Origin: Acorus gramineus
Taxonomy: Eukaryota > Streptophyta > Magnoliopsida > Acorales > Acoraceae
Length of the DNA stretch: 64,000 nt
Assembly (NCBI GenBank): GCA_030737835.1
Contig: CM060850.1
Location: 11,707,571-11,771,570 of the forward strand
Reading direction: 5' to 3'
Shown piece after piece: positions 47,389 to 59,901 of the stretch; the stretch's first letter is position 1, and every line of letters begins with the position of its first letter. Under the pieces are notes generated by a model. The model did not search any database. It was given only the letters and a program-made list of their open reading frames with translations, and was not told the DNA's origin. Both the position numbers and the translations under genes were made by a program.

Positions 47389-47514
47389 TGTTAGAATATG
47401 AAAAGAATGAATCAATCATATTATTAGGGTTTGTATCCAATATTTATAGTACAAAAAGGGAAACAAGGAAAAGACTAATCTACCCTTAACCCTAACATAT
47501 ATATACATTTAACA
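47389..47514 (-). repeat. Copia 1, 3' LTR
   Basis: 126 bp. Apart from the terminal TG it is close to the LTR of copia 2 at 62105-62230. A C-rich strip (47515-47521; polypurine on the minus strand) adjoins it. Confidence 0.92.
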
Positions 47515-47537
47515 CCCCCCCTCAAACTCATGGTGGA

Positions 47538-49720
47538 TCATACACCGAGAGTTTGCTCAACAAGAAACCATGCCGCTGAAGTGTATGAGACTTTGTGAAA
47601 AAGTCTGATAACTGAAGAGAAGAAGAAATATATGGAGTGATATAGTGCCCGCAATAAAATGATGACGGACGAAGTGACAATCGATCTCGATGTGCTTCGT
47701 ACGTTCATGAAATACTGGATTGCTAGCAATCTGAATGGCGCTCTTGTTGTCACAATATAGGGAGTAGACGCAGATAGAATGACGCCCATGTCAGAGAGGA
47801 GGCGTCGAAGCCAAACAACCTCAGCAGTAGCAGATGCCATAGCACGATATTCGGCCTCAGCACTCGAACGAGAAACAATGTCTTGTTTCTTAGCCTTCCA
47901 AGATATAAGAGAGTCCCCAAGAAAGACACATATACCAGTTGTGGATTTTCGATCTGTGACATCTCCTGCCCAATCAGCATCAGTATAAGCGCGAAGTTCA
48001 AGAGTAGAAGAAGACGGTAACAGCAGAGCACGAGATATAGTGCCACGTAGATAGCGTATAATCCGAAGAACTGCTGCATAATGAACAGTACGAGGGGCAG
48101 CGACAAACTGACTGACAATATGCACAGCATAGGCAATGTCAAGACGAGTGACAGTGAGATAGACGAGGCTTCCAACAAGCTGTCTATAACGAGTAACATC
48201 AGAGAGTGGTTCTCCATCGTCAGGCCAGAGCTTAGCATGAAGCTCAATAGGAGTGGGAGAAATGCGATCATCAGTTATACAGGCACGGTCGATCAAGTCA
48301 GCAGTATACTTGCGTTGGGAGAGAAGATAACCACGCGGAGCAGAAGCAACTTCCAAGCCTAGAAAATAGCGAAGTTTGCCAAGATCTTTCATCTCAAATT
48401 GACGCTGAAGATGTTGCTTGACCAACTGTATATGAGACGAATCATCGTCGTGATGATCATGTCATCAACATAAAGCAGCAGGATAGTATAATGAGAACTA
48501 GAGATGTGAACAAATAAAGCTGGATCAGAGGAACTCGGAACAAACTCAGTAGCATAGATAGCATCAGTGAATCGAGCGAACCAAGCACGAGGAGCCTGCT
48601 TGAGACCATAGAGAGCGCGGTGAAGATGGCATACGTGACCAAGTGAATGAGGAAGACCCGGAGGAGGAGTCATGTAAACCTCCTCTGATAAATCACCATG
48701 AAGAAAAGCGTTCTTGACATCAAGCTGATAAATGGGCCATTGACGAACAGAAGCAACAGAAATCAAAGTACGAACAGTTGTCATCTTTGCTACAGGAGCA
48801 AATGTCTCATCATAATCAATACCATGCTGCTGAGTGAAACCACGGGCAACCAACCGAGCCTTGTGACGCTCAATCGAACCATCAGAGTTGGTCTTGATCT
48901 TATAAACCCACTTACAGCTGATAGGAGTCTTCCCTGGAGGAAGTGGTACAATTTTCCACGTATGAGTGCGTTGTAATGCACTAAGCTCCTCTGCCATAGC
49001 ACCTTCCCATTCTGGAATGCCGACAGCCTCACGATATGATTGGGGCTCCCAATGAGTGGAAACAGCTGAAAGAAAACACTGAAAACTAGGAGAAAAAGAA
49101 TCAGAGGCAACCAAGCTGAGTCGTTGAGGAGGTCGACGAGCGCGAGGCGGATTGCGACGAGGAGCAACTGGTGCGGAAGCAGAATCGTCTTCTGGCGAAG
49201 CAGCATCAGGAACAGGTGTAGGAGTAGACAGAACCGTCCCACGTGAATCATCCGGAAAAGAAGTTGACGAAGACGGTAAGGGTGAAGATGGGATTGACGA
49301 GGAAGAGTGGTCAGGTACAGACGGAGTAGATGACTGAGGAGCAAAAGATGAAGATGAGAAATCAGGAATGGAAAAGTCCAAAAATGTGACTTCCTCAACC
49401 GTGGATGGGGGAAGAGGAACAGGAGGCGAGCGAAGAGCGTAGTATGGATGACTCTCAAAGAATGTGACATGACAAGATGTCCGAAGACGACGAGCAACAG
49501 GATCATAGCATCGATATCCTTTGATCTCATTACTATACCCAAGAAAAACACACATAGTGGAACGAGGAGACAATTTGGTACGCTCAAGAGGAGGAAGTAG
49601 GACAAAACACGTGCATCCAAAAACACGAAGACGAGAATAATCAGGAGGACTATGATAAAGATGCTGAAAGGGGGAGATGCCAGCAGTGATAGACGAAGGA
49701 GTGCGATTGATGAGATACAC
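47538..49720 (-). pseudogene. Copia 1 reverse transcriptase and RNase H
   Basis: RT begins with WKIVPLPPGKTPISCKWVYK, has QLDVKNAFLHGDL and the active site LLLYVDDM (near 48470). A one-base loss near 48447 shifts the frame directly after the active site. RNase H continues (YTDADWAGDVTDRKST, SSAEAEYRAM) until another one-base loss near 47760 destroys the last part, which is intact in copia 2 ([20 protein letters not shown]). The integrase C-terminal hinge rich in Ser/Pro lies at 49150-49500. Confidence 0.88.
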
Positions 49721-51844
49721 TTGCAAGAACAGCGTCACCCCAAAACTGAACAGGATTAGAAGCAGAGAGGAGTAAGGACCGGGTCGTTTCGAGGATATGA
49801 CGGTGTTTGCGCTCAGCAACCCCGTTCTGCTGATGAGCATAAGGAGTGGAAAGCTGTGGTAGAGTGCCTTGGGAGGATAAAAAATCACGAAAAGCACGAG
49901 AACAATATTCTCCCCCACAATCAGAGCGAAACACCTTGATGCGTTTGGAAAACTGAGTTTCAACCATTGTAGCAAAAGATTTATAGATGGGTAACAACTC
50001 AGAACGACTATGCATCAAATATATCCAGGTAAAGCAAGAAAAATCATCAATAAAAATAACATAATAACGGTTACCCCCTTTAGAAGGAATAGGGGAGGGA
50101 CCCCAAACATCAGAGTGAACTAGATCAAAAGGAGAAGCAGAAATGTGTTTACTAGTAGGAAATGGAAGAGCCAAGTGTTTTGCCAACTTGCAGCCCACAC
50201 ATGGTTGAAGCTCAGTTTTTGAAAAGGAACCTAAAACACCGGTACTTATTAGATAACGAAGTCTTGGAGGAGAGAGATGGCCAAGACGGCGGTGCCATAC
50301 ATCAAAGGAGGAAGGAGAAGAAGAAATCAAGCGAGCAGAAGCTGCAAAAGATGAAGGAATATGAAGATGATCCATGTAGTAGAGCCCACCGCGTCTAGAG
50401 CCTGTCCCAATCTGCTTCCCCGTACGACGATCCTGTACAGAACAAGTAGAAGAATCAAAAGTAATGAGACAATCATGATCCGCAATTTGACCAACAGAAA
50501 GCAAATTTAGTGATAGACCAGGAACATGAAAAACATCAGGAAGTTGAAATCGATGAGAAGGATCAGCAAGAGAACCAGAACTCGACACAGACAGAGGAGT
50601 CCCATCTGCCGTACGAATAACAGGAGTGGGAAACACGCGAGTAGGACAACTAATAAAGGATGCCTGAGAAGTCATATGATGGGAAGCCCCAGAGTCAAGA
50701 ATCCATGAGGAGGTAAGGTTACCTGTCGCCGCAGTAGAAGCAGAAAAGGGAGCAGATGAATCACTACCAGTCACTGAGCGAAGCATATCTTGAAGCTGTT
50801 GTTGTTGAAGGTGGAGCTGCGCAAGACTCTCAGTGATCTGAGAGGAAGAATATGCCGGCGGATCAGTAAAATCAGATGCAACAGCAGCTGTAGGTCGAGG
50901 CTGAGAACGACGTGGAGGAACTGTAGATGGTGCCCGAGGTGCTTGCACCCGAGGCGCTAGTGCACGTGATGCTGCAGGATCTAGTGGACGAGGTGCTGGA
51001 GGAAGTGCTCCAGGAGCTGAAGTGCGAGGTACATAAACAAGAGGAGCACCATCACGAGCACGCTTACGACATTCAGATTGCACGTGTCCAAATTTATGGC
51101 AATAATAGCAAGTGACCCGAGTGTAGCGATTGTCTTGACGATGTGCAACATTGACAGAACTGTGATCAACGATAGGCGGAGTGACAACAGTGCGAAGACG
51201 CGTCTCCTCAGCAACTAACTCAAAAAGAACCGTATCAAGAGACGGTTTGGGAGAACGATGAAGAATCTGTGCACGAATAGCCTCGAACTCAGGACGAAGA
51301 CGCATCAAGAATTGGTACAATCGTTGACGATTACGGTACTCACGATAGCGTGTCAGAAAAATACCCTCCATCTGAGGATCCATAGGTGCGAGTTGATCCC
51401 AGTAATCAGACAAAAGAGAATAAAAATCACGAATAGAAAGCTCCCCTTGATAAGAAGTAGAAATGGCCTGATGTAGATAGAATTCCTGAGCACCATCGAT
51501 CTGCGTATAGAAATTCTTCAGAAGTCCCAATATTCCTTGGCTGTAATGAACGGCTTCAAATGTTTATGGATATTTGGAATAACCAAAGAAGCAATATAAG
51601 CTTTCACCCGAGAATCGGCCTCCTTCCATGTCAACAAAGCCTTAGTGCACGCCTCAGCTCTGGCCTTGATGGTGGTCTCATCGGAACCCGGTGGAGATGG
51701 TTCAAGTACAGGAGCTAGATTAGTGCCAGTAACATGACCCAATAGGCGACGATAATCAAGCTGAAGCTCAAGACTAATAGATCAGACATCATAATTGTTA
51801 TCATCAAACTTAACATCGATGATCTGAGTGTTATCCGTAGCCAT
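49721..51844 (-). pseudogene. Copia 1 gag, protease and integrase
   Basis: The ATG at 51844 gives MATDNTQIIDVKFDDNNYDV and then TGA in place of the usual Trp. The gag domain resumes (LLGHVTGTNLAPV) and shifts frame near 51521. It then runs through the zinc knuckle CYYCHKFGHVQSEC, protease ILDSGASHHM, GAG-pre-integrase (WHRRLGHLS, CVGCKLAKH) and integrase core (DLVHSDVWGP, FRSDCGGEYCS, QQNGVAERKHRH). A two-base loss near 49720 interrupts integrase. Confidence 0.9.
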
Positions 51845-52641
51845 AATAGGCAAAAAGAGAATAACAGAGAAAAAATATATGCCTCGGATGATGAAAATAA
51901 AATAGATGCGTGCAGAACAAAAAAAATGGAGCAAAATGAGTACCAATATGACTATATTTGGAGTTCTAATGAACCTGTAGCGGCCGGAGAAAGAAAATAC
52001 CGAAAAAGGCGATGACGGGGCGGTAAACGGGTCGCGGATCGGGTCGGGTCGTGGATCCGGGTCGGGTCGGGTCGGGGCGCTAGAGCCGGGTCGGGCAGCT
52101 GGGCCGGCGCGAGCGGGTGCTGGGCTGGGCACGCGCGGGCGCGAAGCACGGAATCTCGGGACAAATTCCCGGGAGATCCGGGATGCTGTCTAGGACCGAA
52201 TCCGGGACAGGATCCCAGGAAATCCGGGCTGATCGGTGCGGATCTACGCTGATCACGCAATTCCGAGACGACGCGCAGGCAGACGCGGATGGGGCGCAGA
52301 CGGTGTGCGGGCACGGCGCGGACGGGGCGCCGGCACCGCGCGGGCAGGGTGGCGCTGGACGGCACGGCAAGGTGGCGCAGCAGCGCGAGGCGGTGCGGCA
52401 GGGCGGTGCAGGGCGGCGGCAGGGCGGTGCAGGGCGGCGACAGGGCGGCGCACAGCAGCGGCAAGGTGCGCGAGGCGACGCGAGAGGGCGGCGCGGGGCA
52501 GCGCAGCGGCAGCACGACAGTGGAGCAGCAACGGTGCGACGGCGACACAGCGGTGCAGATGCGGCAGATCTGCGTGGGGCAGCGGCAAAGCGGCGCGGGG
52601 GCGACGGGACGTCGACGATCAAAGAAAAAAATTAGATTCAA

Positions 52642-52653
52642 GCTCTGATACCA
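52642..52653 (-). other. Copia 1 primer binding site
   Basis: TGGTATCAGAGC on the minus strand, directly adjoining the 5' LTR; initiator Met-tRNA. Confidence 0.93.
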
Positions 52654-52780
52654 TGTTAGAATATGAAAAGAATGAATCAATCATATTATTAGGGTTTGTA
52701 TTCAATATTTATAGTATAAAAAATAGAAACAAGAAAAAGACTAATCTTCCTTTAACCCTAACATATATATACATTTAACA
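52654..52780 (-). repeat. Copia 1, 5' LTR
   Basis: 127 bp, TGTTAGAATATG to ACATTTAACA on the plus strand; followed by target duplication AATCG (52781-52785). The GC-rich stretch 51990-52620 between this LTR and gag is leader; its open frames are not convincing genes. Confidence 0.92.
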
Positions 52781-53228
52781 AATCGAAGAACGCGAAATCC
52801 ACTTTTTGTGACCTGAAATAACTCGTCCCGAGAAATTCGAGTAGATAGGTACATCTTGGGACTTGGAACAGATACTTTGAGAAACAAATGATGTTGTCGA
52901 TATTCAAAGTCATACAGAATAGTTAAATATGTTTTATATTCATTATTTTAAAAAGCTATTGATTAATCTTCATTTAGTTGATTAATTTCTTAATCCCTCT
53001 TCAACTGTCTCACTAATGCATAGCGCTTTTTACAACATTAATTTGTATGTGAAATTGAAATTTTGATATTCACCGTCAGGTTGTTTTTCAAATTCTATTT
53101 TTGAAAAGTAATAATGTACCGTATCAAGATGGACAATGTTTGTTACAACTTTAATTAATTATAAACATACACTAGATGAGACTCTTCATTAAAAAAAAAA
53201 AAGATGGTCTTCTGTATAAAAATTATAT
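52781..53228. other. Paralogous flank, right of copia insertion
   Basis: Aligns with 2290-2720, continuing the flank interrupted by copia 1. No gene. Confidence 0.65.
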
Positions 53229-53715
53229 GGGTTAAAGACATCTACACTCTTACAAACATGGATAATTTCATATAAGTTTCTGTGAAAGTTGGAGCAAACG
53301 CATGAGTACTTGAAAACTCAAAAATACCTAATTATCATCCTTGGGTTACAATTTCATTCAAATTTAACAAAATATTTTATCATTATGTAATTGTGTAGAC
53401 ATTATAGTATCCATAAATAATCATAAAAACAAATTAGACCATGTAAAAATCAAATTATCATTGTAAGAATTTTTATGTTTCTTCATTTTCGTTGAGATAT
53501 TGTTCAAAAATAGTTAGAATTTAATGATAATTTAATCATTTTATGGCTATAGGTTAAAATTAAGTAAGGTAGGTTGGGATATGATTAATTTTTTTAAAAA
53601 TCAAGGATATATACGGGTTTTCATGAGTTTTCAAAGATTTATGTGTCTGTCCTAACTTTGATAAGGACTGATATGAAATTATCCATATTTACGAGGACTT
53701 GAATGTGTTTAACCC
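53229..53715. mobile_element. Mutator-like MITE with 9-bp target duplication
   Basis: Starts GGGTTAAAGACATCTACAC and ends GTGTTTAACCC. The first roughly 50 bp and the reverse complement of the last 50 bp share GGGTTAAA.ACAT and ATGGATAATTTCATAT. The flanks are AAATTATAT at 53220-53228 and 53716-53724, a perfect 9-bp duplication, the hallmark of Mutator elements. 487 bp, no open frame, so non-autonomous. The paralogous left copy lacks it. Confidence 0.8.
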
Positions 53716-53724
53716 AAATTATAT

Positions 53725-55053
53725 ATGTCAAACAAATATGTATGAAAATTGTGCGTGTGTGTTAAAAAATGATAGGTATACCTAACTTTGTGATGCTCAA
53801 TTATAGGCAACGATTATAATGATGCAAAATGTCTGATAGAAAGCCAATGGCGAACAAAGAAAATATAATAAACAATTCACACATGATTGGTGTGACATGA
53901 CCAAACAATAACACTTTTATCTTTGTGAGATTTGTTTATTGGTAAAGACAACGTGTGTTTGTTCATCCTTCTATATTTAGATACATTTTATATTTTATGA
54001 AATTTATATTTTAAAATTCAAATACATTGTTCTATATTCAGATATATTATACAATTTAATGAAATTCAAATATAATCTACAACATTCAAATACAATCTCT
54101 TATATTCATGTACATTTCACATTCTATGTAATCTACATACTTAAAATTCAAATACAATCTTCTACATTTTACAAGCTATGAAATCTTCCACATCAGATAT
54201 TGTGTCATGTTTCTATTTAAATTTACATTCATACAAACATTAGGTTTCGATTCATATATCTGGATATGAAAAATCACCCAAATAACATTTTGATGTTTCG
54301 ATTGAAAAAAAAATTCATCGAAACATTAAATATAACTATAAAAAAAAATTCTGTTTTAAAATATTAAAAAAATAAACAATGGCAGTCAATTGGAAAAAAA
54401 AAAAAAAAAAAGAACCCAGTGGGACTATAAAAATGGAACAAATTGGGTGATTGTAGATGATCGATTTCTGAATGAAAAAGTGGTTGAAAATCACAGTTTA
54501 GGATTTTTTAAGGTTTTTACATAAATTTGAATGGGCGCCAATGAAGGATTTCGCGTTTGTTTTGGTTTTTGAAAATCCTAAATTTTGAAATTAGTTTGAA
54601 TGTATGTTTTAATGATAGAGGAGAAGCTGTTACTTGAGAAGAAAATGTGTGTTTTAATGAAATGTAGTTTTGTATTTTACTTTTTTAATGTTATGTAACA
54701 GTCAAACAGGCAATCAATGAAAAACTAACACCTCATGAGAGAGGGCTAGTCAATATACTTAAAACTTAGGTAGCATGACTCAATCACTACCTTTTAGGAC
54801 CTCATAATAATTGACATCAATGTCTATTTAATTTTGTCATTTTAATAATTTTTGGGATGCAAGACAGCTTGGACCATCTTTCCCTCCCTCAACACTGGTG
54901 AACTTTTTAATGACTGATGCGTTTTGTATAGACCATGGACAAAAAAAGCTTTTTTACAACAACAGTACACTTTTGATTACCAATGAAAAAAATTCAGGTG
55001 AATACATGGAATTCATGTCATTGGACAAAACGTTCAAAAGTTGTATAATTGTT
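53725..55053. other. AT-rich spacer upstream of SOT pseudogene
   Basis: No gene. 53880-53960 matches 2780-2850, and 54480-55050 matches 6420-6980, so it joins the two parts of the left SOT unit. Irregular repeats of ATTCAAATACAATCT-like strings lie at 53990-54170. Confidence 0.5.
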
Positions 55054-55159
55054 TTTTTTTATTATTATTGGTAATTGAGAACTATATATTACTTTGCTTT
55101 GAAAATATACAAATTTACAAAAGGAAGAACAGATTTAAAAGAGAGGCAGAGAAGCCAAC
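55054..55159 (-). mobile_element. Short poly(A) retroposon (truncated LINE or SINE)
   Basis: A 106-bp insert flanked by 15-bp direct repeats AGTTGTATAATTGTT (55039-55053 and 55160-55174). On the minus strand it begins GTTGGCTTCTCTGCC and ends in AATAATAATAAAAAAA, an A-rich tail. The paralogous SOT-A upstream region (6964-6978) has the single uninterrupted target. Poly(A) end plus a long target duplication point to target-primed reverse transcription. Too short to say LINE 3' end or SINE. Confidence 0.75.
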
Positions 55160-55439
55160 AGTTGTATAATTGTTGCTTTCTGTCATTAATTTTGTGTTTA
55201 ATAAAAAGGAGGGCCATCCTTTAACCCATCAAGAAGACATCTCCTCTTCTTATCCAAGAAAAAAAAAAAAAAAAGGTATCTTCTCTTATTTTGTCCCCCA
55301 CAAGTATGGTATCAAAATGTTCTTTTGTTCTTGCTATCAGTATATCTTACTATATTTATTGATTTTCCATATATTTGACATTTAGCATCAAACTCTCCCC
55401 ATTTTTTTCCTCAAACTCTTGCAATTAATTAAGGCTACT

Positions 55440-55955
55440 CTCTCTAGATAATTAGTCTCTAATTTGTAGTTATCCTTTCTTTTTCCTTGGCAAAGTTAAT
55501 AAGTTTTATCTTCCATAATTTATAATCATTCCTTTTGTATGTCTTACAAGTTTAGGCCACAAGAATTCTTGTGTAAGTTTTGCTCATTCCATGTGGTATA
55601 TTTCTTCCTTTTCGTTTTCTTTTATGGTATTTTCTCTGTTTTCTCTTCATCTCCAATTTGGACTATACATATTGATAGATATTACACATAATCTCTTTTC
55701 CAATCTCAATTCCAGTCTTATATACTTCGTTATTATATACTCACATTAACGAGGTATATGCATGCATGCATTAATAAAAAAAATTTACATTTTCAATTAA
55801 TGCTTTTATGCAATTCATTGAAGTATATATTTCATATTTTATAAAAAATAATATAAAATCAAAACATATCTAAACTGATTTGTATAACTTCCTATATAAG
55901 ATTATCAAAACCATCATCAAACCCCCTATTGCTCTACTTGCATCTCCAATACAAA
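55440..55955 (+). promoter_or_regulatory. SOT promoter module of the pseudogene
   Basis: Same module as at 4610 and 7265, with TATA box at 55893-55900. It now precedes a gene without start codon. Confidence 0.6.
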
Positions 55956-56191
55956 ATCGCATCCCCACAAAGTCCCTCAATGAGAACCAACAGCTGATCA
56001 AGAGTCCTACAACAGATACAAAGACCTAATCTCCACCCTCCCAACCCAACGTTAGGGCCCCTGCGGCGACGATCTCCATCAACACCACGGTTTCTGGTTC
56101 CCCCCCATCCCCTTGGAGGGGCTCATGGCCGCCCAAGACCACTTTGTCGCCCGACCCACCGACGTAATATCCTCGTCACCTTCCCCAAATC
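55956..56191 (+). pseudogene. SOT exon-1 pseudogene
   Basis: Homologous to SOT-A exon 1, but the start ATG is ATC (55956-55958). About 8 bp are missing after codon 8, a TAG stands where SOT-B and -C have the Trp of QRWG, and a small insertion follows ACGTAAT. Homology ends at TTCCCCAAATC, within the PAPS loop coding sequence, where an unrelated repeat (shared with 45540) begins. Exon 2 is absent. Confidence 0.85.
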
Positions 56192-58404
56192 CCCAAATTT
56201 CACAAACAGATCCCTAATCAAGATTTTTAGATTTATAACGGGGCTCCTCATCTCAAAACATGACATCTCAATGAATTTCATCCAATGGTTTTGATTCTCA
56301 TTTAATAAATGCTAAAAATTACAAAAGGAATGGCACCCATATCAACCTATAAAGTTATTGATGAAACCTTACTTTTGAATTTAAAATTCGTTTCTAGATT
56401 GATTTTTTTATATTTATACATATCACTGTTTCTTTATATGTAAAAATAAGTACTCTTTTTTTTTACAGTATTTTTTTTTTTAAATTAGATTGTTTATTAG
56501 ATTTTTTTTTTTTTAGGTGGAAAGGGGCGCTGAAAGTTTGAAATTTGGTATGATGGTATGTCCATCCTCTTCGCAGATGCCTAAGTTTTATATCTGACAT
56601 GTTTGGTTCTTTAATCTTTTTTTTATCTCAAGTTGTCATTGTTGTTCACTGGGTTTTCTTTTTGAGATGACAGTTATACCCTTGAATAAGTATGAGATAT
56701 GCAAGACTGATTTAAAAGATATGACAGTTTTGAAATGTGTGTGTAAGACTGTTAGATGAAATAATTTTTTTAAAATGACAAAGAAGTGTATTTTTATCTA
56801 TTTGGCATAAATAAACACTGATAAACAATTTCAGTATTTCCTTATAATAGTAATCAGGCATTATTCTAGTTTATTCAAACATAGCTATTAAAGTTTATCC
56901 AAGGAAAACAAACTCCAGTATTCACCCATATTCTATGTTAATTCTCCACCACAAACGAGATGAATGCTTCTACAACCTTATTCAGGTAGATATGCCAAGA
57001 TTGACTAAAGTAGTGTTTGGGTAAAACTGATTCTGCAGAAAGCTGCATCCCCCCAGTTTTCTATAATAGCAGCTTTTGGGCACTATTTACATAAAATCTG
57101 TCCGCAAAAAGCTACAATTATAAAACTATTTGATTGAACGATTCCAAACCAACTTCTTACAAATGTAAAAACTGTTCAATCGTAAAACTGCCTAAAATAA
57201 CAAACAGATTTAGCTGTCACCAACAAATCCAATAAATAAATCTTATCCAAAGATAATGTGTCATTGTTTGGTCATGTCACACAAATAATGCCACACCAAT
57301 AATGTGTTATTTGGTTTATTATAATTTCTTTGTTCACTTTCTCACATATATTTTATCAATACATACTTCTACAACCTTATTCAGGTAGATATGTCAAGAT
57401 TGACTAAGGTCGTGTTTGATAGCGGGATTGTAAAACTGATTCTACAGGAAGCTCCCCCCCCCCCCTCTCATTTTTTTCAATCGTAACTTTTGAACATTAT
57501 TTATCGAAAATCTATCTGTAAAAAGTTACCATTGATTGTACAATTGTAAAATAATTTGATTGTACAATTATAAAATCAGCTTTTTATAAATGTAAAAAAT
57601 GTTCAATTGCATATTCAAACGATGTCTAACTTAACAAGCATATCTCGCTGTCACCAACCAATAATGTCACAGCAATAATGAGTTATTTGTTTATTATATT
57701 TTCTTTATTTAACTTTCTCACAGATATTTTATCATTACAGACGTTGACTATAATTGAGCATCTGAAAGTTTAGTATAAAATAATGTATGAAATTGGGATG
57801 TGCAGGGAATTGAGGAGTTTTTGCAGGAGTCCCAAAAAATTCAGGAAGGAAAACCCAACCTTTGGAATCATAACTGTTTGCAGGCCATCTCATCGGTTTA
57901 CAGACTGAGGGCTACTTTGCTACCCAATGCAATAGAAAACGATAATGTATTATTTGATATTTATCAAGGTTAATACAACTCTCAAAAGAGAAAACTGCAT
58001 GTGTTCTTTCAGTTTTGACCTGAAATATAATGTTAATGGCCTCAGCTGCCTCTTTTAACACAACAATTAAAGTCCCCAAAAAGAGTAATTTCTTTAAATC
58101 TTATTGAGTTTGACTGATTCGCTCCGTCAGACTCTTCAAACTTTTCCACCTTAATGTTTCATTGGAGACTAGAATTCTATCCCAAAATCCAAATCAAACA
58201 CTAGACTACAATGTTTCTCAAGTCAAAGAAACTTATAGCTTAATTAAAAGCTACTTACAGACATTATTTTTGTAAAAAAAATGGCATCCAAAATATAGTT
58301 TTTTTCCATAATGGGTGGAGAGACTGCTTCCTTCAAACTCGATTTTAAAAGAAGCTTTTCTTATTAAAGATAGTGCTTAGATTCATTTCGAAACAAGACC
58401 TCTC
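56192..58404. repeat. Repeat block and left part of SOT duplicon, copy C
   Basis: 56195-56660 is a better preserved version of 45540-46010. 56493-58404 is the partner of 40768-42713. It contains the second copy of the unidentified exon (57806-57968). An 11-C run sits near 57453. Confidence 0.75.
57806..57968 (+). pseudogene. Unidentified conserved exon, copy 2
   Basis: Same 55-codon open frame and splice-like borders (GTGCAG, GTTAAT) as 42116-42278, with no visible change. Function unknown. Confidence 0.4.
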
Positions 58405-59901
58405 CTAGAATTCCAACCCAGACCCCCTCAGCTTCTCTTCGGTGATCCGATCGAGCCGCTCCGCCATCTCCAGCGAGAGATGCCTCTTCCAGTCCCCGAC
58501 CTCGCCCTTCCTGAAGAATCCCTTGTTCTTGATTTCCCCACGCCCAAACACAATACTCCCGTTCTTGTTCACCTCCAGCCCACTCAACCTTTCAGAGCTA
58601 CACATCTCAACAATCTCCTCTACCTTCCCCTCCCTCTCCTCTTCCTCCAAGAAAGGACACCCAATGAACTCCGACAACCTCCTCAAACTCCCTCCCGTGT
58701 CCGCCTTCATTTCTTCATACTTCATGAACATCACCCTCTCCAGCCTTTGCAAGCTCTCCCTCCAGTAACCCAACGCGTGCTCCCATATCGGCCCCCCCAT
58801 GGTGACGCCCGAGCAAAAGAGCTCGAAAACCTCATCGAACGAGAAGTGTGCAAGCCCACGCACACCCGCACACACGAAGAAGTGATGCCATAGAGAGACG
58901 AAGTTATCCTTCGGATCGCGGCATAGGTATACGATCCGGCAGCCAGAGCTTAGTACGGACTCCGGCAACAGAAAGAAGGGGGTGTGGACCGCAAAGAGCC
59001 TCGGCGCGGGGAGGGAGTTGTTGTCCGAGAGGCGGCCATCCAAGTAGAGTTTGGACATGAAGGGGACACACTCGTGGGGGTTCATTTTAGACTGTCCAAA
59101 AGAAGAGAACATCACCTCGCTCATGTTGAAATAATGAAAAGAAAAAAAATTATTTGATATTATATTTGTTAACAATAATAATGACATCCCATGTTCACAG
59201 GGAAGGGAATTTATACTTGTTGCCTATCAATCGGTTCGGGGAGAAACAACTCTACTACCTGGTCAATTGTGGAATGAAATTGCCGGGACAGGAAAATGAG
59301 AGGATCTAAATTAATGAGGTAGTCGAAGGAACCGATCTGTACTATTGATTTCTTTGATCAAAAACAGGGGATCGATGTAGTAGATTAGGGGGTGTGTCCA
59401 TGTCAGATCTCCATTTGAACCATTGTAAAGGACTGTGTGTATCGGTACAAATCCTTATTTTCAAATCAATACAAGATTTTGATTATCAATAAAAAAATAA
59501 TTAATAAAAAGAGTAGAAATAGTTCCGCAAAAGTGCGTGCGCGTGTTTTTCTATCTTTTTTCAAATCAATATCAGAGCAATACCAACATGGACAGGACGA
59601 GGGAGCGATTGCGGTTCACCGTGGCGAAGGTGAGGGCCTTGAGCCAGGTCGTGCCAGATTTGGGGAAGGTGACGAGGATTACGTCGGTGGGTCGGGCGAC
59701 GAAGCGGTCACGGACGGCCATGGTCGCCTCCACGGTGATGCGGGGGTACCAGAAACCGTTGTATTGGTGGAGGTCCAAGCCGTCGGGGCCCCAGCGTTGG
59801 CTGGGGAGGGTGGAGATTAGGTCATTGTATCTGTTGTTGGACTCTTGATCACCTGTTGATTCATTGGTGGAGCTCATTGAGGGACTCTGTGGGGATGCCA
59901 T
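58405..59901 (-). CDS. Cytosolic sulfotransferase SOT-C (two exons)
   Basis: Minus-strand exons 59901-59584 (106 codons) and 59091-58405 (228 aa plus stop) with a 492-nt intron (GTATTG donor, GGACAG acceptor, phase 0), giving 334 aa, a normal SOT length. PAPS loop PKSGTTWLK is at residues 80-88, the putative catalytic His is in RLFAVHTPF (His142), the 3'-phosphate motif CRDPKDNFVS at 164-172, and RKGEVGDWK near 300-308. All are present, so it looks active. The acceptor is not predictable. It is the full-length partner of SOT-B in a recent duplicon, and more distant from SOT-A, with which it shares intron position and phase. The longer open frame starting at 59187 reads into the intron and is not the true exon start. 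Confidence 0.88.

Larger units (their letters stand above)
47389..52780 (-). mobile_element. Ty1/copia retrotransposon 1, 5.4 kb, degenerate
   Basis: Short LTRs (47389-47514 and 52654-52780, about 126 bp, TGTTAGAATATG ... ACATTTAACA), 5-bp target duplication AATCG (47384-47388, 52781-52785), Met-tRNA PBS, G-rich polypurine tract, and copia-order domains gag-protease-integrase-RT-RNase H on the minus strand. The uninterrupted paralog near 2285-2300 is the empty site. The two LTRs differ at about eight of 127 positions, so it is older than the Tekay element. Frame lesions: a TGA at 51782-51784 where a Trp is expected, and slips near 51521, 49720, 48447 and 47760. It cannot encode its own proteins as read. 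Confidence 0.95.

Noticed and set aside
51952..52778. 180-242 aa Cys/Arg/Pro-rich or Gln/Gly-rich frames
   Set aside because: GC-rich leader between copia 1's 5' LTR and gag; frames overlap on both strands and show no domain.
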